DNA from: Candidatus Woesearchaeota archaeon
GTDB lineage: Archaea > Nanobdellota > Nanobdellia > Woesearchaeales > 21-14-0-10-32-9
Reading direction: 5' to 3'
DNA: 64,000 nt
Assembly (NCBI GenBank): GCA_020854775.1
Contig: JAHKLZ010000009.1
Location: forward strand, 1 to 64,000
Shown one piece after another: positions 9,036 to 17,985 of this stretch. The position numbers and the translations under genes are program-made. The stretch's first letter is position 1; each line of letters opens with the position of its first letter. The notes beneath the pieces are model-generated. The model had not been told where the DNA came from and searched no databases. It saw only the letters and a list, made by a program, of their open reading frames with translations.

Positions 9036-10235
9036 ATGAAAAAAATATTATTAACATCATTTTTAGCTTTAGCTTCTCTTTATGCTAGTGCGCAGGATCC
9101 TTTTTTAGAAAGAAGAAAAGAAAGACAAAGAGTTTTTGATTCTCTTAATGTCTCTACTATTCCTTATTCACGTGTGATTCATCAAGAAGTAACTCAAGGC
9201 GTTGTAAGACCTGTTTCTGTTGAGCAACAACAAGTTCAAGCTGTGCAACAACAAGTTGTGCAAGAACCAGAAGTTGTTATTCCTGCGAGGGTCGCTGTGG
9301 AAGAGCAAGTTCAAGAAACAGTAAGAGATACTGCTAGAAGAACTATTCCTGAATCTTACGTTGAAGATGCTAATCAAAGAGCTACAAAGGCTGATGAGAG
9401 AATACAATTTCCTGTTCCTGAATCATTATTGCCTGTTCGTCAAGATCCTAAGAGTGAAAAAGACTTAGAAGGATTAGTTGTTAATCTTGGCAAGATTAGT
9501 ATTGGTGATGTTGTTAATAGTTTTAGGATTCGTCCTTTTGATGAGGAAGGTATTAAAACTGATGAAGATCGAGACTTGTTGTATGGTGATGGTAAAAAAA
9601 TAGGCACTCTTAGTTTTGTTGGTGATGGTTACTGGGAGTATAATGGTTCTTTAAAGGATTTGGCTCTTGGTAAGAATTATTTTTCTACTAAATTCGTTAA
9701 AGAATCTGGTTTAAAGACACCTGTCACGTTTATTTTAGAAACTACGAATGAAGCACCTGTTCCTGGTAATTTGGATTATAAATTTGTTTCAAGAACTGGT
9801 GAAACTCTTACTGGTACTTTAGAACCTGTCAGAGAAGGTAATAATTATTTTTACAAATTAGGCGAAATTCATGGTAAATACATGTTATCTGAGCTTTCTG
9901 TTTTAGTTGAAGACGTTGACGATAACTTAGTAACTGATAAAGCGTTAGCTAAAAAGAATGACGTGGTTGTTGGTAACTTCGTTCTTGACACAGAGAACAA
10001 CATTTTTTCTTATACTAGGGAAGATTCTCAAAACAGCGGGCTTGGTCAATACGTAGTTGATGCTAATTTTATTGATAAAGTTGGTGCTTCTGCTAATTTG
10101 TATTTCTTGTTTGAAAAAGCTGATAAGCCTGTAAGAATACAAGAAGTAATTATGCAAACGGAGAGAGGCGTTGAAACCAAAGTTGATTACGCTGAGCCTG
10201 AAACTTCTAGAAGGGGGTTGTTTAGGAGAAGATGA
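9036..10235 (+). CDS. Exported protein with bacterial-style signal peptide
   Basis: Family not recognised; about 399 aa. A clean signal peptide ends in YASAQ, then comes a Gln/Val-rich low-complexity stretch (about 60-100), then a region rich in predicted beta-strands and a basic end (SRRGLFRRR). The LASLYASAQ ending is like those common in Bacteroidota secreted proteins. The start could be TTG 9030 (5 nt after GGGGGA) or ATG 9036 (11 nt); ATG is preferred because it directly begins the signal peptide. The stop overlaps the next start by 4 nt (ATGA), so the two genes are translationally linked. Confidence 0.6.
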   Translation: MKKILLTSFLALASLYASAQDPFLERRKERQRVFDSLNVSTIPYSRVIHQEVTQGVVRPVSVEQQQVQAVQQQVVQEPEVVIPARVAVEEQVQETVRDTARRTIPESYVEDANQRATKADERIQFPVPESLLPVRQDPKSEKDLEGLVVNLGKISIGDVVNSFRIRPFDEEGIKTDEDRDLLYGDGKKIGTLSFVGDGYWEYNGSLKDLALGKNYFSTKFVKESGLKTPVTFILETTNEAPVPGNLDYKFVSRTGETLTGTLEPVREGNNYFYKLGEIHGKYMLSELSVLVEDVDDNLVTDKALAKKNDVVVGNFVLDTENNIFSYTREDSQNSGLGQYVVDANFIDKVGASANLYFLFEKADKPVRIQEVIMQTERGVETKVDYAEPETSRRGLFRRR

Positions 10236-12565
10236 AATCAAGAATATTTTTTTTGGTTTTGTTGTCTTTCGTTTTATTACTTTCAGCTTTTGCTAGTTCT
10301 GAAATCATAATTGAGAAATACTCTCCAGGATTTATTTCAGGTGCTAAATTAGCTAATCCTGTTGTTTGTATTTGTGGTGAATTAACTGATGAAATAATTT
10401 TAAAAAATAGCGCTCCTTATCCTCAAGTTTTTGAGTTGAGCACTAATATTGATAAAGCTATTATTTCTTTTAGTCAAATAACTCTTAATCCAGGCCAAGA
10501 AATAGTTGTTCCTGTTTTGATTACTAGTGGTTGTAATGATAAGCCTTCTGTTGAAAACTATGAAGTTCTTATTAGTAGCACCACAGGAGTTGAACAAGTA
10601 ATTACTCGTTCTTTAAAAGTTGAGAAGTGTCAAACCATTGAAGCTAAATTATTTGTTGATAAGAATCAATCAGTTATTTGTGAACCTGTTGTTTATTCTT
10701 TGGTTTTAAAAAATCCTTCAACTCTAGTTGAGGATTACTTAATTGGTCCTTTGAATAACGTTGAATTTTTTGATCAAGCAGGTTACGAAGTAAGTCTTTT
10801 ACCTGGTCAAATGTCTGTTTTGAATTTTACTTTCACACCTAGGTGTGATGTTAGCGGAGAAATTATTAATACTTTTAGAATTAAATCTTCTTCTACTTTG
10901 AGCGCTGAGCTTAGTCATTCCTTATTTATTGTTCCTGGTTATGATTTTTCTTTAACGGGCTCTGAGGAATTAGAGCTTTGTAGATACGAAATAATTGGTG
11001 TTCCTTATGTTGTTAGTAATAATGGTTTAACTAATAATACTTATAATTTAAGAATTAGAAATAATCCTAGTTTTGTTTCTTTAAGTGTTGACTCTGTTGC
11101 TTTAGAACCTGGTCAATCTGCTTCTTTCGAGTTATTATTTGAGCCTGGTTTTAAAACTCGTGATTCTTATGAATTTTCATTGATTGTGTCTTCTTTAATT
11201 GGAGATGTAGAAGTTAATAAGAAGATTTTTTTAGATTTATCTGAGTGTTATGATTCATCTCTTACTATTTTGAGTCCTGACTCTTTAAGGGTTTGTCAAG
11301 GATCTGAATCCTTAGTTGTTTCTTTAAAGAATAATGGTTTATTTGAGGAAACTTATAACTTAGAGACTAATACTCCTAACGCTGTTTTGTCTGACTCAGT
11401 CGTAACGGTTAATCCTGGTGAAGAAAAATTTGTTGATTTAATCATTGATGCTTCTTCGTTTTCTGGTAAAATATTGTTTGGTGTTTCTGCTTATTCATCT
11501 AAGAATTTGTTGAAGCATTGGGATGATTCCATTGTTTTAGATATTGTTCCTAGTTATAAGTGTTCAGAGATTGGTTTTCCTTCTAGATACGTTGTTTATT
11601 CTAGGTTTTATGATGATGAAGTCGTTTTAAGAATTCAAAATAAAGGCTTTGTTGATAACACCTTTGATGTTGCTTATTATGGTTCTGATTTCTTAGAATT
11701 AAATGAGGAAAAAATATTCTTGGAAGCTCAAAGTTTTCATGATTTGGTTTTGAATAAAACTCGTGATTATGATTCTGATGTTTACTTTTTTTCTTTGAAT
11801 ATTACTTCTGATGAGGGTCACGTTTACAGTAAAGAGTTCAAGCTTGTTCTTACTGGCACGCCTTTGCTTGAAAAAATAAAAAATTACGCTTCTGATAATC
11901 CTTGCTTCTTATTCGCGTTAATCATTATCACAACATTATTATTGGTGTTGGTTGCTTACTTGCTTTTAGGTCCTTTCTTAGGAAGAATAGTCAAATTAAT
12001 TCTTGTTATCTCTTTGTTGTTGTCAGTTATTGTTTTGCTTATAATTCATGGTTTGCCTGAAAGAATTAATCCTGCTTTGGTTCAATCAGAAGATCCTTAC
12101 GCTTTCAGATTCTACCAAGGTAAAGAATTAGTTATTGACTTGAATAACTACGTTATTGATCCTGATAATGATACTTTATTTTTTGAAGTTATTGATGAAT
12201 CTGATGATTTAATTTTTGATTTATCTAATAGCTTATTAAAAATTAGGTCTGATAACTTCACGGGCAGTGATCGTTTCAGAGTATTAGCGGATGATGGTCA
12301 AGGAGGAGAAGTTATTACTCCTAGGTTCATGGTTGAAGTAGTTGAGCCTGTTTCTTTATCTTTCTTTGAGCGTTATGAAAAATATTGTGTTTACATAAAC
12401 ATGTTACTATTACTAGTTTTAGCTTCTTTTTTGTTTTTGTTAAAATCTAAATCTTTCAAATCTGAGAAAGTGTTAGTTAAGCCTAAAAAGAAAAAAGTTA
12501 AAGTGGCTAAATCAAAAAAGGTTTCTAAGAAATCTAAACCTAGAAAATATTCTAGGAAAAAATAA
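10232..12565 (+). CDS. Membrane-anchored multi-domain envelope protein
   Basis: 777 aa. A signal peptide (about 1-21) is followed by about five beta-sandwich repeats of around 100 residues, each opening near a Cys (VVCICGEL, SVICEPV, ELCRYEI, RVCQGSE, YKCSEIG) and containing the LKNNG-type core of NEW3/CARDB domains. Two adjacent membrane helices lie near 555-605, followed by a cadherin-like module with DPDNDT (about 615-710), a last helix (about 715-738) and a strongly basic tail rich in Lys. The regular cysteines suggest inter-domain disulfides or metal sites (inference). It overlaps its upstream neighbour by 4 nt. I do not know a named family for the whole architecture. Confidence 0.65.
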   Translation: MKSRIFFLVLLSFVLLLSAFASSEIIIEKYSPGFISGAKLANPVVCICGELTDEIILKNSAPYPQVFELSTNIDKAIISFSQITLNPGQEIVVPVLITSGCNDKPSVENYEVLISSTTGVEQVITRSLKVEKCQTIEAKLFVDKNQSVICEPVVYSLVLKNPSTLVEDYLIGPLNNVEFFDQAGYEVSLLPGQMSVLNFTFTPRCDVSGEIINTFRIKSSSTLSAELSHSLFIVPGYDFSLTGSEELELCRYEIIGVPYVVSNNGLTNNTYNLRIRNNPSFVSLSVDSVALEPGQSASFELLFEPGFKTRDSYEFSLIVSSLIGDVEVNKKIFLDLSECYDSSLTILSPDSLRVCQGSESLVVSLKNNGLFEETYNLETNTPNAVLSDSVVTVNPGEEKFVDLIIDASSFSGKILFGVSAYSSKNLLKHWDDSIVLDIVPSYKCSEIGFPSRYVVYSRFYDDEVVLRIQNKGFVDNTFDVAYYGSDFLELNEEKIFLEAQSFHDLVLNKTRDYDSDVYFFSLNITSDEGHVYSKEFKLVLTGTPLLEKIKNYASDNPCFLFALIIITTLLLVLVAYLLLGPFLGRIVKLILVISLLLSVIVLLIIHGLPERINPALVQSEDPYAFRFYQGKELVIDLNNYVIDPDNDTLFFEVIDESDDLIFDLSNSLLKIRSDNFTGSDRFRVLADDGQGGEVITPRFMVEVVEPVSLSFFERYEKYCVYINMLLLLVLASFLFLLKSKSFKSEKVLVKPKKKKVKVAKSKKVSKKSKPRKYSRKK

Positions 12566-12579
12566 TTAGGGTGTTGCTC

Positions 12580-13149
12580 TTGATAGATTTTAAGGATTTT
12601 ACTAATAAACACAATAAATATAAAAAAGATTCTTTGAAAGTTTTTGAATATTTTAAGGATGATTATGTTTTTTTTAAGGATTTGTTCGAGCCTGATTTTT
12701 GTTTTGATAACTTATCAGGTATGAGTTTTTCTTCTCAAAGAGAAATATTTTCTTTTGATGATCAAGGAACTAATATGCTTAGACAGAATTATTTTTTGTT
12801 TCCTGAATTTGATGATAAAGAAAGTAAAGGTTTATTTCGTAATTTTTTAAAGCTCTTTTTTGATTATTCTAAGAATGATAATTCTAATAAATTGTTTTTT
12901 GATAAGTTATTGCGTGTTGATTATCATTACAAATTAGCTTTAGAACTTAAAAGAAAGAAAGGTTTTTTTGGTAGTAAAGGAGTTGAAGGAGTGGAGCAAC
13001 GCGTTAATGATTTAGTTGTTCATTTTAATGAGTTTAATAAAGGTAACATAGTTGATTTTTCATATTTTAATCCTAGCGAAAAGATTTATTTATTGTATGG
13101 AGACGACGTGTCTTCTATTAGGAAACACAACGAGAAATATAATATTTAA
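12580..13149 (+). CDS. Hypothetical soluble protein
   Basis: About 189 aa, rich in Phe, Asp and Lys, with no signal peptide, membrane helix or motif I recognise. I prefer the TTG at 12580 (MIDFKDF...) to the GTG at 12571, because the ribosome-site-like AGGGTG at 12568-12573 overlaps the GTG but lies 6 nt from the TTG. It is 14 nt downstream of the membrane-anchored envelope protein and is probably the last gene of that operon. The gene after it is convergent. Confidence 0.6.
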   Translation: MIDFKDFTNKHNKYKKDSLKVFEYFKDDYVFFKDLFEPDFCFDNLSGMSFSSQREIFSFDDQGTNMLRQNYFLFPEFDDKESKGLFRNFLKLFFDYSKNDNSNKLFFDKLLRVDYHYKLALELKRKKGFFGSKGVEGVEQRVNDLVVHFNEFNKGNIVDFSYFNPSEKIYLLYGDDVSSIRKHNEKYNI

Positions 13150-13166
13150 AAAAAAAGGTTTTTTTT

Positions 13167-13691
13167 TTATTTTATCATTCCGAGTCTTCTTAAAGTTTCT
13201 TTGTATCTTATGAAGTCTTCGCTTCTTCTGAATCTTTCTATTGTTTCAGGAGGTAATTCTTCTAACCATTTATGTGTTATTTTTATTACTTCCTTTATTT
13301 CTTCAAAGTCTTTATTTTCTTCTTCGTACTCAAGGTATTCGTCTTCGTCATCTTCTTCTAGTCTTTTTCGTTTTCTCATTCTCAGTTTCTTAAAGAATCT
13401 TCTTAGCAATCCTTCTCTTCTCTCTTCTAATTCGTCTTCTATTTCATCGATCGCTTCTATTTCTGATTCTTCTTCTACGTAGTCTTCGTCATCATCTTCA
13501 TCTTCGTATTCTGGGTAATTTGTTTCTTTTTTCTTAAATAAAGAAAATACTTTCCATTCATTCATGTTTTGTTTCATCTCGCTTAGTTTTTCTTGCATGC
13601 TCATACTAGGAGTGGTTGTTTCTGTTGTTCTTCGTTCTTTTATGTATTTGTCCATTTCCATGTTGAATTCTTTCGTGCTTATTTTAATCAC
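13167..13691 (-). CDS. Hypothetical highly charged protein
   Basis: 174 aa with long acidic runs (about 62-80 and 115-135) separated by a basic segment with RRFFKKLRMRKRKR. The C-terminal 40 residues (THKWLEELPPETIERFRRSEDF) look like a folded helical segment. The conserved-looking C-terminus suggests an interaction module; no function can be given. The start is uncertain: the GTG at 13691 almost abuts AGGGGAG, and ATG at 13661 is an alternative. It is convergent with the envelope cluster. Confidence 0.55.
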   Translation of the reverse strand: MIKISTKEFNMEMDKYIKERRTTETTTPSMSMQEKLSEMKQNMNEWKVFSLFKKKETNYPEYEDEDDDEDYVEEESEIEAIDEIEDELEERREGLLRRFFKKLRMRKRKRLEEDDEDEYLEYEEENKDFEEIKEVIKITHKWLEELPPETIERFRRSEDFIRYKETLRRLGMIK

Positions 13692-13834
13692 TCCCCTTTA
13701 AGATTAATTTTTATTGATTTTAATTAAAGTTCTTATTTTAATATATAAAATTTTCCCTATTAACTTTTTTTTAGGGGTATTTATTTATTGTTTTTGGGAA
13801 AGATTTTTAATACTTTTTATTCTTTTTTACATTT

Positions 13835-15382
13835 ATGCCTTTCAAATACTTGGAGAATGTTAAGCACATCTTAGAATTTAAGGATTTTCGGAAGAATCTT
13901 TCTAAGGAGCAGAAGCGTTTATTATTAACTATCATTAAAAAGAATCAGAATACTGTTTATGGTAAGAAGTATAATTTTAAAAAAATTAGGTCAGTTGAGG
14001 ACTTTCGGAAATTTGTGCCTATTATTTCCTTTGAGGACATTGATAAGTATGTTGAGAGGCTTAAAAAAGGCGAGAATAATGTTTTAACTAAGGATAAAGT
14101 GGTTTTTTTTGCTACTACTTCTGGTTCTACTAAGAAGCCTAAATTTATTCCTGTGACGAAGCAGAGAAGGATTTCTTTTAAGAAAGAATTGTCTATTTGG
14201 AGTTTTAATTTTTTGAGGAAGTATCCTCAGGTTCTTAATGGGAAGCTTCTTTATTTTGCGGGTCCTTATTTGGAGGGAGAAACTCCTAGTGGTATCATGT
14301 TTGGTAGTATTTCAGGTTACTTGGTGCATAAATCGTCTTGGTTTGTTAAAAAGAAGCTTGTTATTCCGCCTAAGATTTATAATGAGTCTGATTTTGATAA
14401 AAAGATGCATGTTATTGCTAAGCTAGCGATTAGGAAAAGGGTTTCTCAGATTGGTTTCGCATTCCCTGTTGAGGTATTGATGTTTTTTGATTATCTTAAA
14501 AAAAATAAGCAGTCTTTGATTAAGGAATTAAAGGAGGATGGTCATTTTTTTAAGGCTAGGGCGTTGGTTAAAAAGGATTTTTCTCCTCTTTCTCTTTGGC
14601 CTATGTTGAAAGTTGTTAATTGCATTATGTCTGAAGCTAACAAGCCTTATTTGGACAAGTTGAAAAAAAAGCTTCCTGGTGTTTTAATTAATGATCCTGG
14701 TATTTATTGTAGTGAGGGGCGTATTTCTATTTCTCTTAAGCCAGGTAGTTCTGAGGGTATGGTGTCTGTTACTACTAATTTCTTTGAATTTAAGGATGTT
14801 GAGTCTGGTGAATTATTTTTGGCGCATGAATTAATTCTTGGAAGGAAGTACAAAGTAATTATGACGACTCCTGAAGGTTTGTATAGGTACGATATGGGTG
14901 ATGTCGTCGAAGTTGTTGGTTTTAAGGGGGATGTTCCTTTAATTAATTTTTTTGAGCGTTCTAATTATCTTAATTTGGTGGGGGAGTTGGCTCATGAAAA
15001 AGTTTTGTTGGAGTCCGTGGAGGAAGTCATTAAGAAATCTGGGATTAAGCTTAGGGCGTTTACATTTATGCCTTTTTCTAATGAGAAGAAGCCTAGGTAT
15101 AATCTTTTAATTGAGCCTAATGTTAAATTAGATAAGGTTTCTGCTAAAAAATTTATTAAACTGGTTGATGAATTTCTTCAGAAAAACATTCGTGATTATA
15201 TGCAGATGCGTAATGAGTTTGGTAGGCTTGATTTTCCTGTGCTTAGTGTTGCTCGTAGGGGTTCTTATGATGATTTTGACAAAAAACGCATATCTAAAGG
15301 TGGTCAGCAAAAACCTATAATTATAGCGAAGGATTCTACTTTTTTGGATAATTTTGATTTGGATTTTCAGGTGATTTTATGA
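13835..15382 (+). CDS. GH3-family acyl-adenylate / amidosynthetase-like enzyme
   Basis: 515-aa member of the GH3 branch of the adenylate-forming (ANL) enzymes. The ATP-binding loop TTSGSTKKPKF is at 94-104, and the later GLYRYDMGDVVEV matches the YRY-x-x-GD motif of GH3. Plant GH3 proteins activate a carboxylic acid with ATP and join it to an amino acid; archaeal members have no assigned substrate that I know of. Length is slightly under the usual 550-600. The stop overlaps the next start (ATGA), tying it to the DUF2817 hydrolase, which could act on the same amide products (inference). Confidence 0.8.
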   Translation: MPFKYLENVKHILEFKDFRKNLSKEQKRLLLTIIKKNQNTVYGKKYNFKKIRSVEDFRKFVPIISFEDIDKYVERLKKGENNVLTKDKVVFFATTSGSTKKPKFIPVTKQRRISFKKELSIWSFNFLRKYPQVLNGKLLYFAGPYLEGETPSGIMFGSISGYLVHKSSWFVKKKLVIPPKIYNESDFDKKMHVIAKLAIRKRVSQIGFAFPVEVLMFFDYLKKNKQSLIKELKEDGHFFKARALVKKDFSPLSLWPMLKVVNCIMSEANKPYLDKLKKKLPGVLINDPGIYCSEGRISISLKPGSSEGMVSVTTNFFEFKDVESGELFLAHELILGRKYKVIMTTPEGLYRYDMGDVVEVVGFKGDVPLINFFERSNYLNLVGELAHEKVLLESVEEVIKKSGIKLRAFTFMPFSNEKKPRYNLLIEPNVKLDKVSAKKFIKLVDEFLQKNIRDYMQMRNEFGRLDFPVLSVARRGSYDDFDKKRISKGGQQKPIIIAKDSTFLDNFDLDFQVIL

Positions 15383-16458
15383 AAGAGTATTTTTCTGATT
15401 CCTACGAGGATTCTAGAAAGAAATTTTTAAGTGCTGTCAAATCCCTAGAAGTAGATAGTATTTGTCTTAGGGATGATTTATTTATTGATTTTGCATTTAA
15501 AGAGGATGGTAAAAAAAAGATTTTGTTCTTAGTCTCTGGTACTCACGGTGTTGAAGGTTATCTTGGGAGTGCTGCTCAGCTTATTTTCATTAAGGAGTTT
15601 CTTCCTAAGCTTAAAGGAGTTTCTGTTTGTTTAGTGCATGGTCTTAATCCTTTTGGTTTTAAGCATAATCGTCGTGTTAATGAAAACAACGTGGATTTGA
15701 ATCGTAACTCTGTTTATGATGAACGTTTAATGCTTGGTATTCCTAATTCTTTTTTTTCTAATGTTTGGTCGGATTCTTTGTTGTTTTTGAAGCTTAATAG
15801 GCCTAGAAAACACAGATTATTAGAAGTTGCTAGTTATTATTCTTTGGTGTTTAAAACTGTTATTCGTAGCGGTATTAAGAACACTATTAACGTAGGTATG
15901 AACGGTCAGAGTTCATATCCTAGAAGCGTAGGCTTTAAGGGTGTTAAATTAGAGGATTCTTTACTTCATCTCAGATCGTTTATTGAAGAAAAAACTCAAG
16001 GTTATGAAGAAGCGTTCTTTATTGATTTTCATTCAGGTATTGGTAAAAAATATGACGTGATAGGTTTTACTTCTAAAAAGTCTGATTCTCAAGAATTCTC
16101 TTTCATTAAGGCTTTATTGCCTAAGTTAAGATCTCGTGATAATACTAGTTTTGTTAATCATTCAGGTTCTGTTTCTGATCTTTTTTTAGCTAGGTCTCAC
16201 GCTTCTAAGAATATTGATTTAATATTTGAGTATGGTACTGTTCCTTTGCTTTCGTCTAGGCTCGTTTTGGATTATTTAGCTAAGCTTAACATAGAGGAAA
16301 ACCAAGTGTTTTTTTTTGGTTCTGATAAAGCAAGGATTCGTATAAGTAAAAGACTAAAAAATGCTTATTCTCCTGATGATATCACATTTAGAAAATCTTT
16401 AATTAGAAAAACATCTGTTTTTTTTAATGAATTAATTAAGAATTGGTGTGAAAAATAA
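15379..16458 (+). CDS. DUF2817 M14-like zinc carboxypeptidase
   Basis: 359 aa. The N-terminal core SGTHGVEGYLGS gives the M14-type zinc pair His56 and Glu59, and His218 in IDFHSGIG is the likely third ligand. NNVDLNRN provides the substrate-binding Asn/Arg seen in the family, and FEYGT near 285 could carry the catalytic Glu. DUF2817 enzymes are predicted metallo-carboxypeptidases or deacylases and have no signal peptide, as here. The start overlaps the GH3-like gene by 4 nt. It would hydrolyse amide or peptide bonds; the substrate is unknown. Confidence 0.8.
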   Translation: MKEYFSDSYEDSRKKFLSAVKSLEVDSICLRDDLFIDFAFKEDGKKKILFLVSGTHGVEGYLGSAAQLIFIKEFLPKLKGVSVCLVHGLNPFGFKHNRRVNENNVDLNRNSVYDERLMLGIPNSFFSNVWSDSLLFLKLNRPRKHRLLEVASYYSLVFKTVIRSGIKNTINVGMNGQSSYPRSVGFKGVKLEDSLLHLRSFIEEKTQGYEEAFFIDFHSGIGKKYDVIGFTSKKSDSQEFSFIKALLPKLRSRDNTSFVNHSGSVSDLFLARSHASKNIDLIFEYGTVPLLSSRLVLDYLAKLNIEENQVFFFGSDKARIRISKRLKNAYSPDDITFRKSLIRKTSVFFNELIKNWCEK

Positions 16459-16488
16459 AAAAAAATAAAAAAGATTTTTAAGAAAAAA

Positions 16489-16722
16489 TTATTTTCTTCC
16501 GCGAGCCATTTTTGCTCTTGATATGTCTCCTTGTTTGTCGACGAAGTACAGGTATCCTGCTTCTTTTTTGACTCCTGCTTTAGCTACTTTATCTGGTTTT
16601 CCTTTTTTAGTTTTCATGCCGCCGCGAGCCATTTTTGCTCTTGATATGTCTCCTTGTTTGTCGACGAAGTACAGGTATCCTGCTTCTTTTTTTACTCCTA
16701 CTTTAGTTACTTTCTGAGCCAT
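16489..16722 (-). CDS. Small basic protein made of two near-identical 41-residue units
   Basis: 77 aa. The motif KKEAGYLYFVDKQGDISRAK occurs twice, 41 residues apart, each followed by MARG. Each unit could form a small beta-rich fold with a basic tail, and nucleic-acid binding is a guess from charge. I recall single-unit relatives in other archaea but cannot name a family. The start ATG is preceded by AGGAGGTG, a strong ribosome site. A TATA-like ATTTAAATAG lies near 16795-16804. Compact, well-expressed-looking gene of unknown role. Confidence 0.75.
   Translation of the reverse strand: MAQKVTKVGVKKEAGYLYFVDKQGDISRAKMARGGMKTKKGKPDKVAKAGVKKEAGYLYFVDKQGDISRAKMARGRK
16499..16692 (-). repeat. 71-bp perfect direct repeat
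   Basis: 16499-16569 and 16622-16692 are identical over 71 nt with a 123-nt (41-codon) offset, covering the duplicated unit of the small basic protein. Silent positions are identical too, so this is a recent tandem duplication or maintained by conversion. Confidence 0.9.
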
Positions 16723-16888
16723 TTTTTAATACACCTCCTAAAAATGTGGCTAGGAATTTATTTAATCCCCCTATTCTCGTCTTATCTAGCGAACTATTTA
16801 AATGTTTTGATTTTTTAGAGGAGAAAACTTTTTTTTAGGGTCTTAAAAAGGAAATTTTTATTAAATTAAGTATTTATCTTTATTTTTT

Positions 16889-17158
16889 ATGATTGTTAAG
16901 ATTATGAGTTTGCTTGATTTGGCTACGGCTATAGTTATGATTCTTTTTCAGTATGGTTCTGTTAAATCTAGGCTTCTTATGAGTTTTATTGCTTATTTAT
17001 TAATTAAAGCATTCATGTTCAGGGGGGATTTTGCGAGTTTTCTTGATGCTTGCATAGCTATTTATATGATTTTCATGATTTTTTTTTCAGTTCCTTTATT
17101 AACTTGGATAGCTACTGTTTATTTAATTCAGAAAGCAATTACGGGTTTTATTCTTTAA
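16889..17158 (+). CDS. Small membrane protein
   Basis: 89 aa and almost entirely hydrophobic, with about three membrane helices. It has no signal peptide and no motif I recognise. The ATG is about 28-30 nt after a TATA-like stretch (TTTTTATTAAATT), suggesting a leaderless transcript. It ends 9 nt before the convergent M50-like gene. Confidence 0.6.
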   Translation: MIVKIMSLLDLATAIVMILFQYGSVKSRLLMSFIAYLLIKAFMFRGDFASFLDACIAIYMIFMIFFSVPLLTWIATVYLIQKAITGFIL

Positions 17159-17167
17159 CCCTTTTTT

Positions 17168-17929
17168 TTATTTGTGTTTGCTTCCTTTTAATGAGTGTTT
17201 TATTAGCCACGCCGCTATTATTGTAAGAATTAGTGCTAATAAGTATATGAATGCGTGTTGTGTCACGTTTATTAGTAAATATAATAAGAAGTACAGGATT
17301 ATTGAATATAATGCATAAAAAAGCCATATAGTTCTTGATTTTAGTAATATGTTTATGCCATTTAGACTAGGCATTGGTATGGCTGACACTACTAGTATAA
17401 GACTTGATATTCTTATGAACGCGAGCATTATCTCGCTGTTGTTTATTTGATATAAGGGGAAGAATATTAGTATTGATAGTAATATTAGCATTATTGGTCC
17501 TGTCATACCTATTATCATTATGTCTTTTATTCTTGGTACTGTGCTTCTGAATATTCCAAGTCTTAAACGTGGTATTTCTTTTATTTTTACTCCGCCCAAG
17601 AAAACGAAAGGTATTACGCCGTAGCTCATCATAGTTACTAAAACTCCTAGTGGGGGTCCGTATTTCCATACGTGAACTCTTGCTTCTAATCCGAAGAGTG
17701 AAGCTGTGAATTTTTGTGTGCTTAAGAATATTAGAAAAAGTATTAGGAAGAGTATGGAATATAGGATTAGGTTGTTTAATCCTTCGTTTGCGTCAAATTG
17801 TTCTGTTCCCCATTTTCTGAATGATAATATGAATCCGCTTAGTATGCTTATTATTATTATGGTGGTTGCTTCTTTTTCGTTGTAGTTCAGAGCGTTTTTG
17901 AATGCGTAATTTAGGAATCTTGTGAACAT
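17168..17929 (-). CDS. M50-like membrane protein lacking the zinc motif
   Basis: 253 aa, about six membrane helices. The layout follows site-2-protease-like (M50) proteins: a helix where HExxH should be, a GxxGxP turn, a TGP-containing helix (GMTGPIMLIL) and a late helix with PMPSLNGINIL, the position of the NPxPxLDG motif. The helix expected to carry HExxH reads STQKFTASL, and the late Asp is replaced (SLNG), so the zinc ligands are gone. It is probably a non-catalytic relative with a binding or chaperone role (inference). It lies downstream of the PLD gene on the same strand. Confidence 0.55.
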   Translation of the reverse strand: MFTRFLNYAFKNALNYNEKEATTIIIISILSGFILSFRKWGTEQFDANEGLNNLILYSILFLILFLIFLSTQKFTASLFGLEARVHVWKYGPPLGVLVTMMSYGVIPFVFLGGVKIKEIPRLRLGIFRSTVPRIKDIMIIGMTGPIMLILLSILIFFPLYQINNSEIMLAFIRISSLILVVSAIPMPSLNGINILLKSRTIWLFYALYSIILYFLLYLLINVTQHAFIYLLALILTIIAAWLIKHSLKGSKHK

Positions 17930-17985
17930 ATTTTGTTTATTCTTTTATTTAATATAAAAACTTGACGGTTATGCTTTTATTTTTG

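Noticed and set aside
3025-10235. Bacterial contamination suggested by bacterial-looking exported proteins
   Set aside because: They are linked by 4-nt overlaps and shared ribosome sites to archaeal-type genes, with similar base composition.
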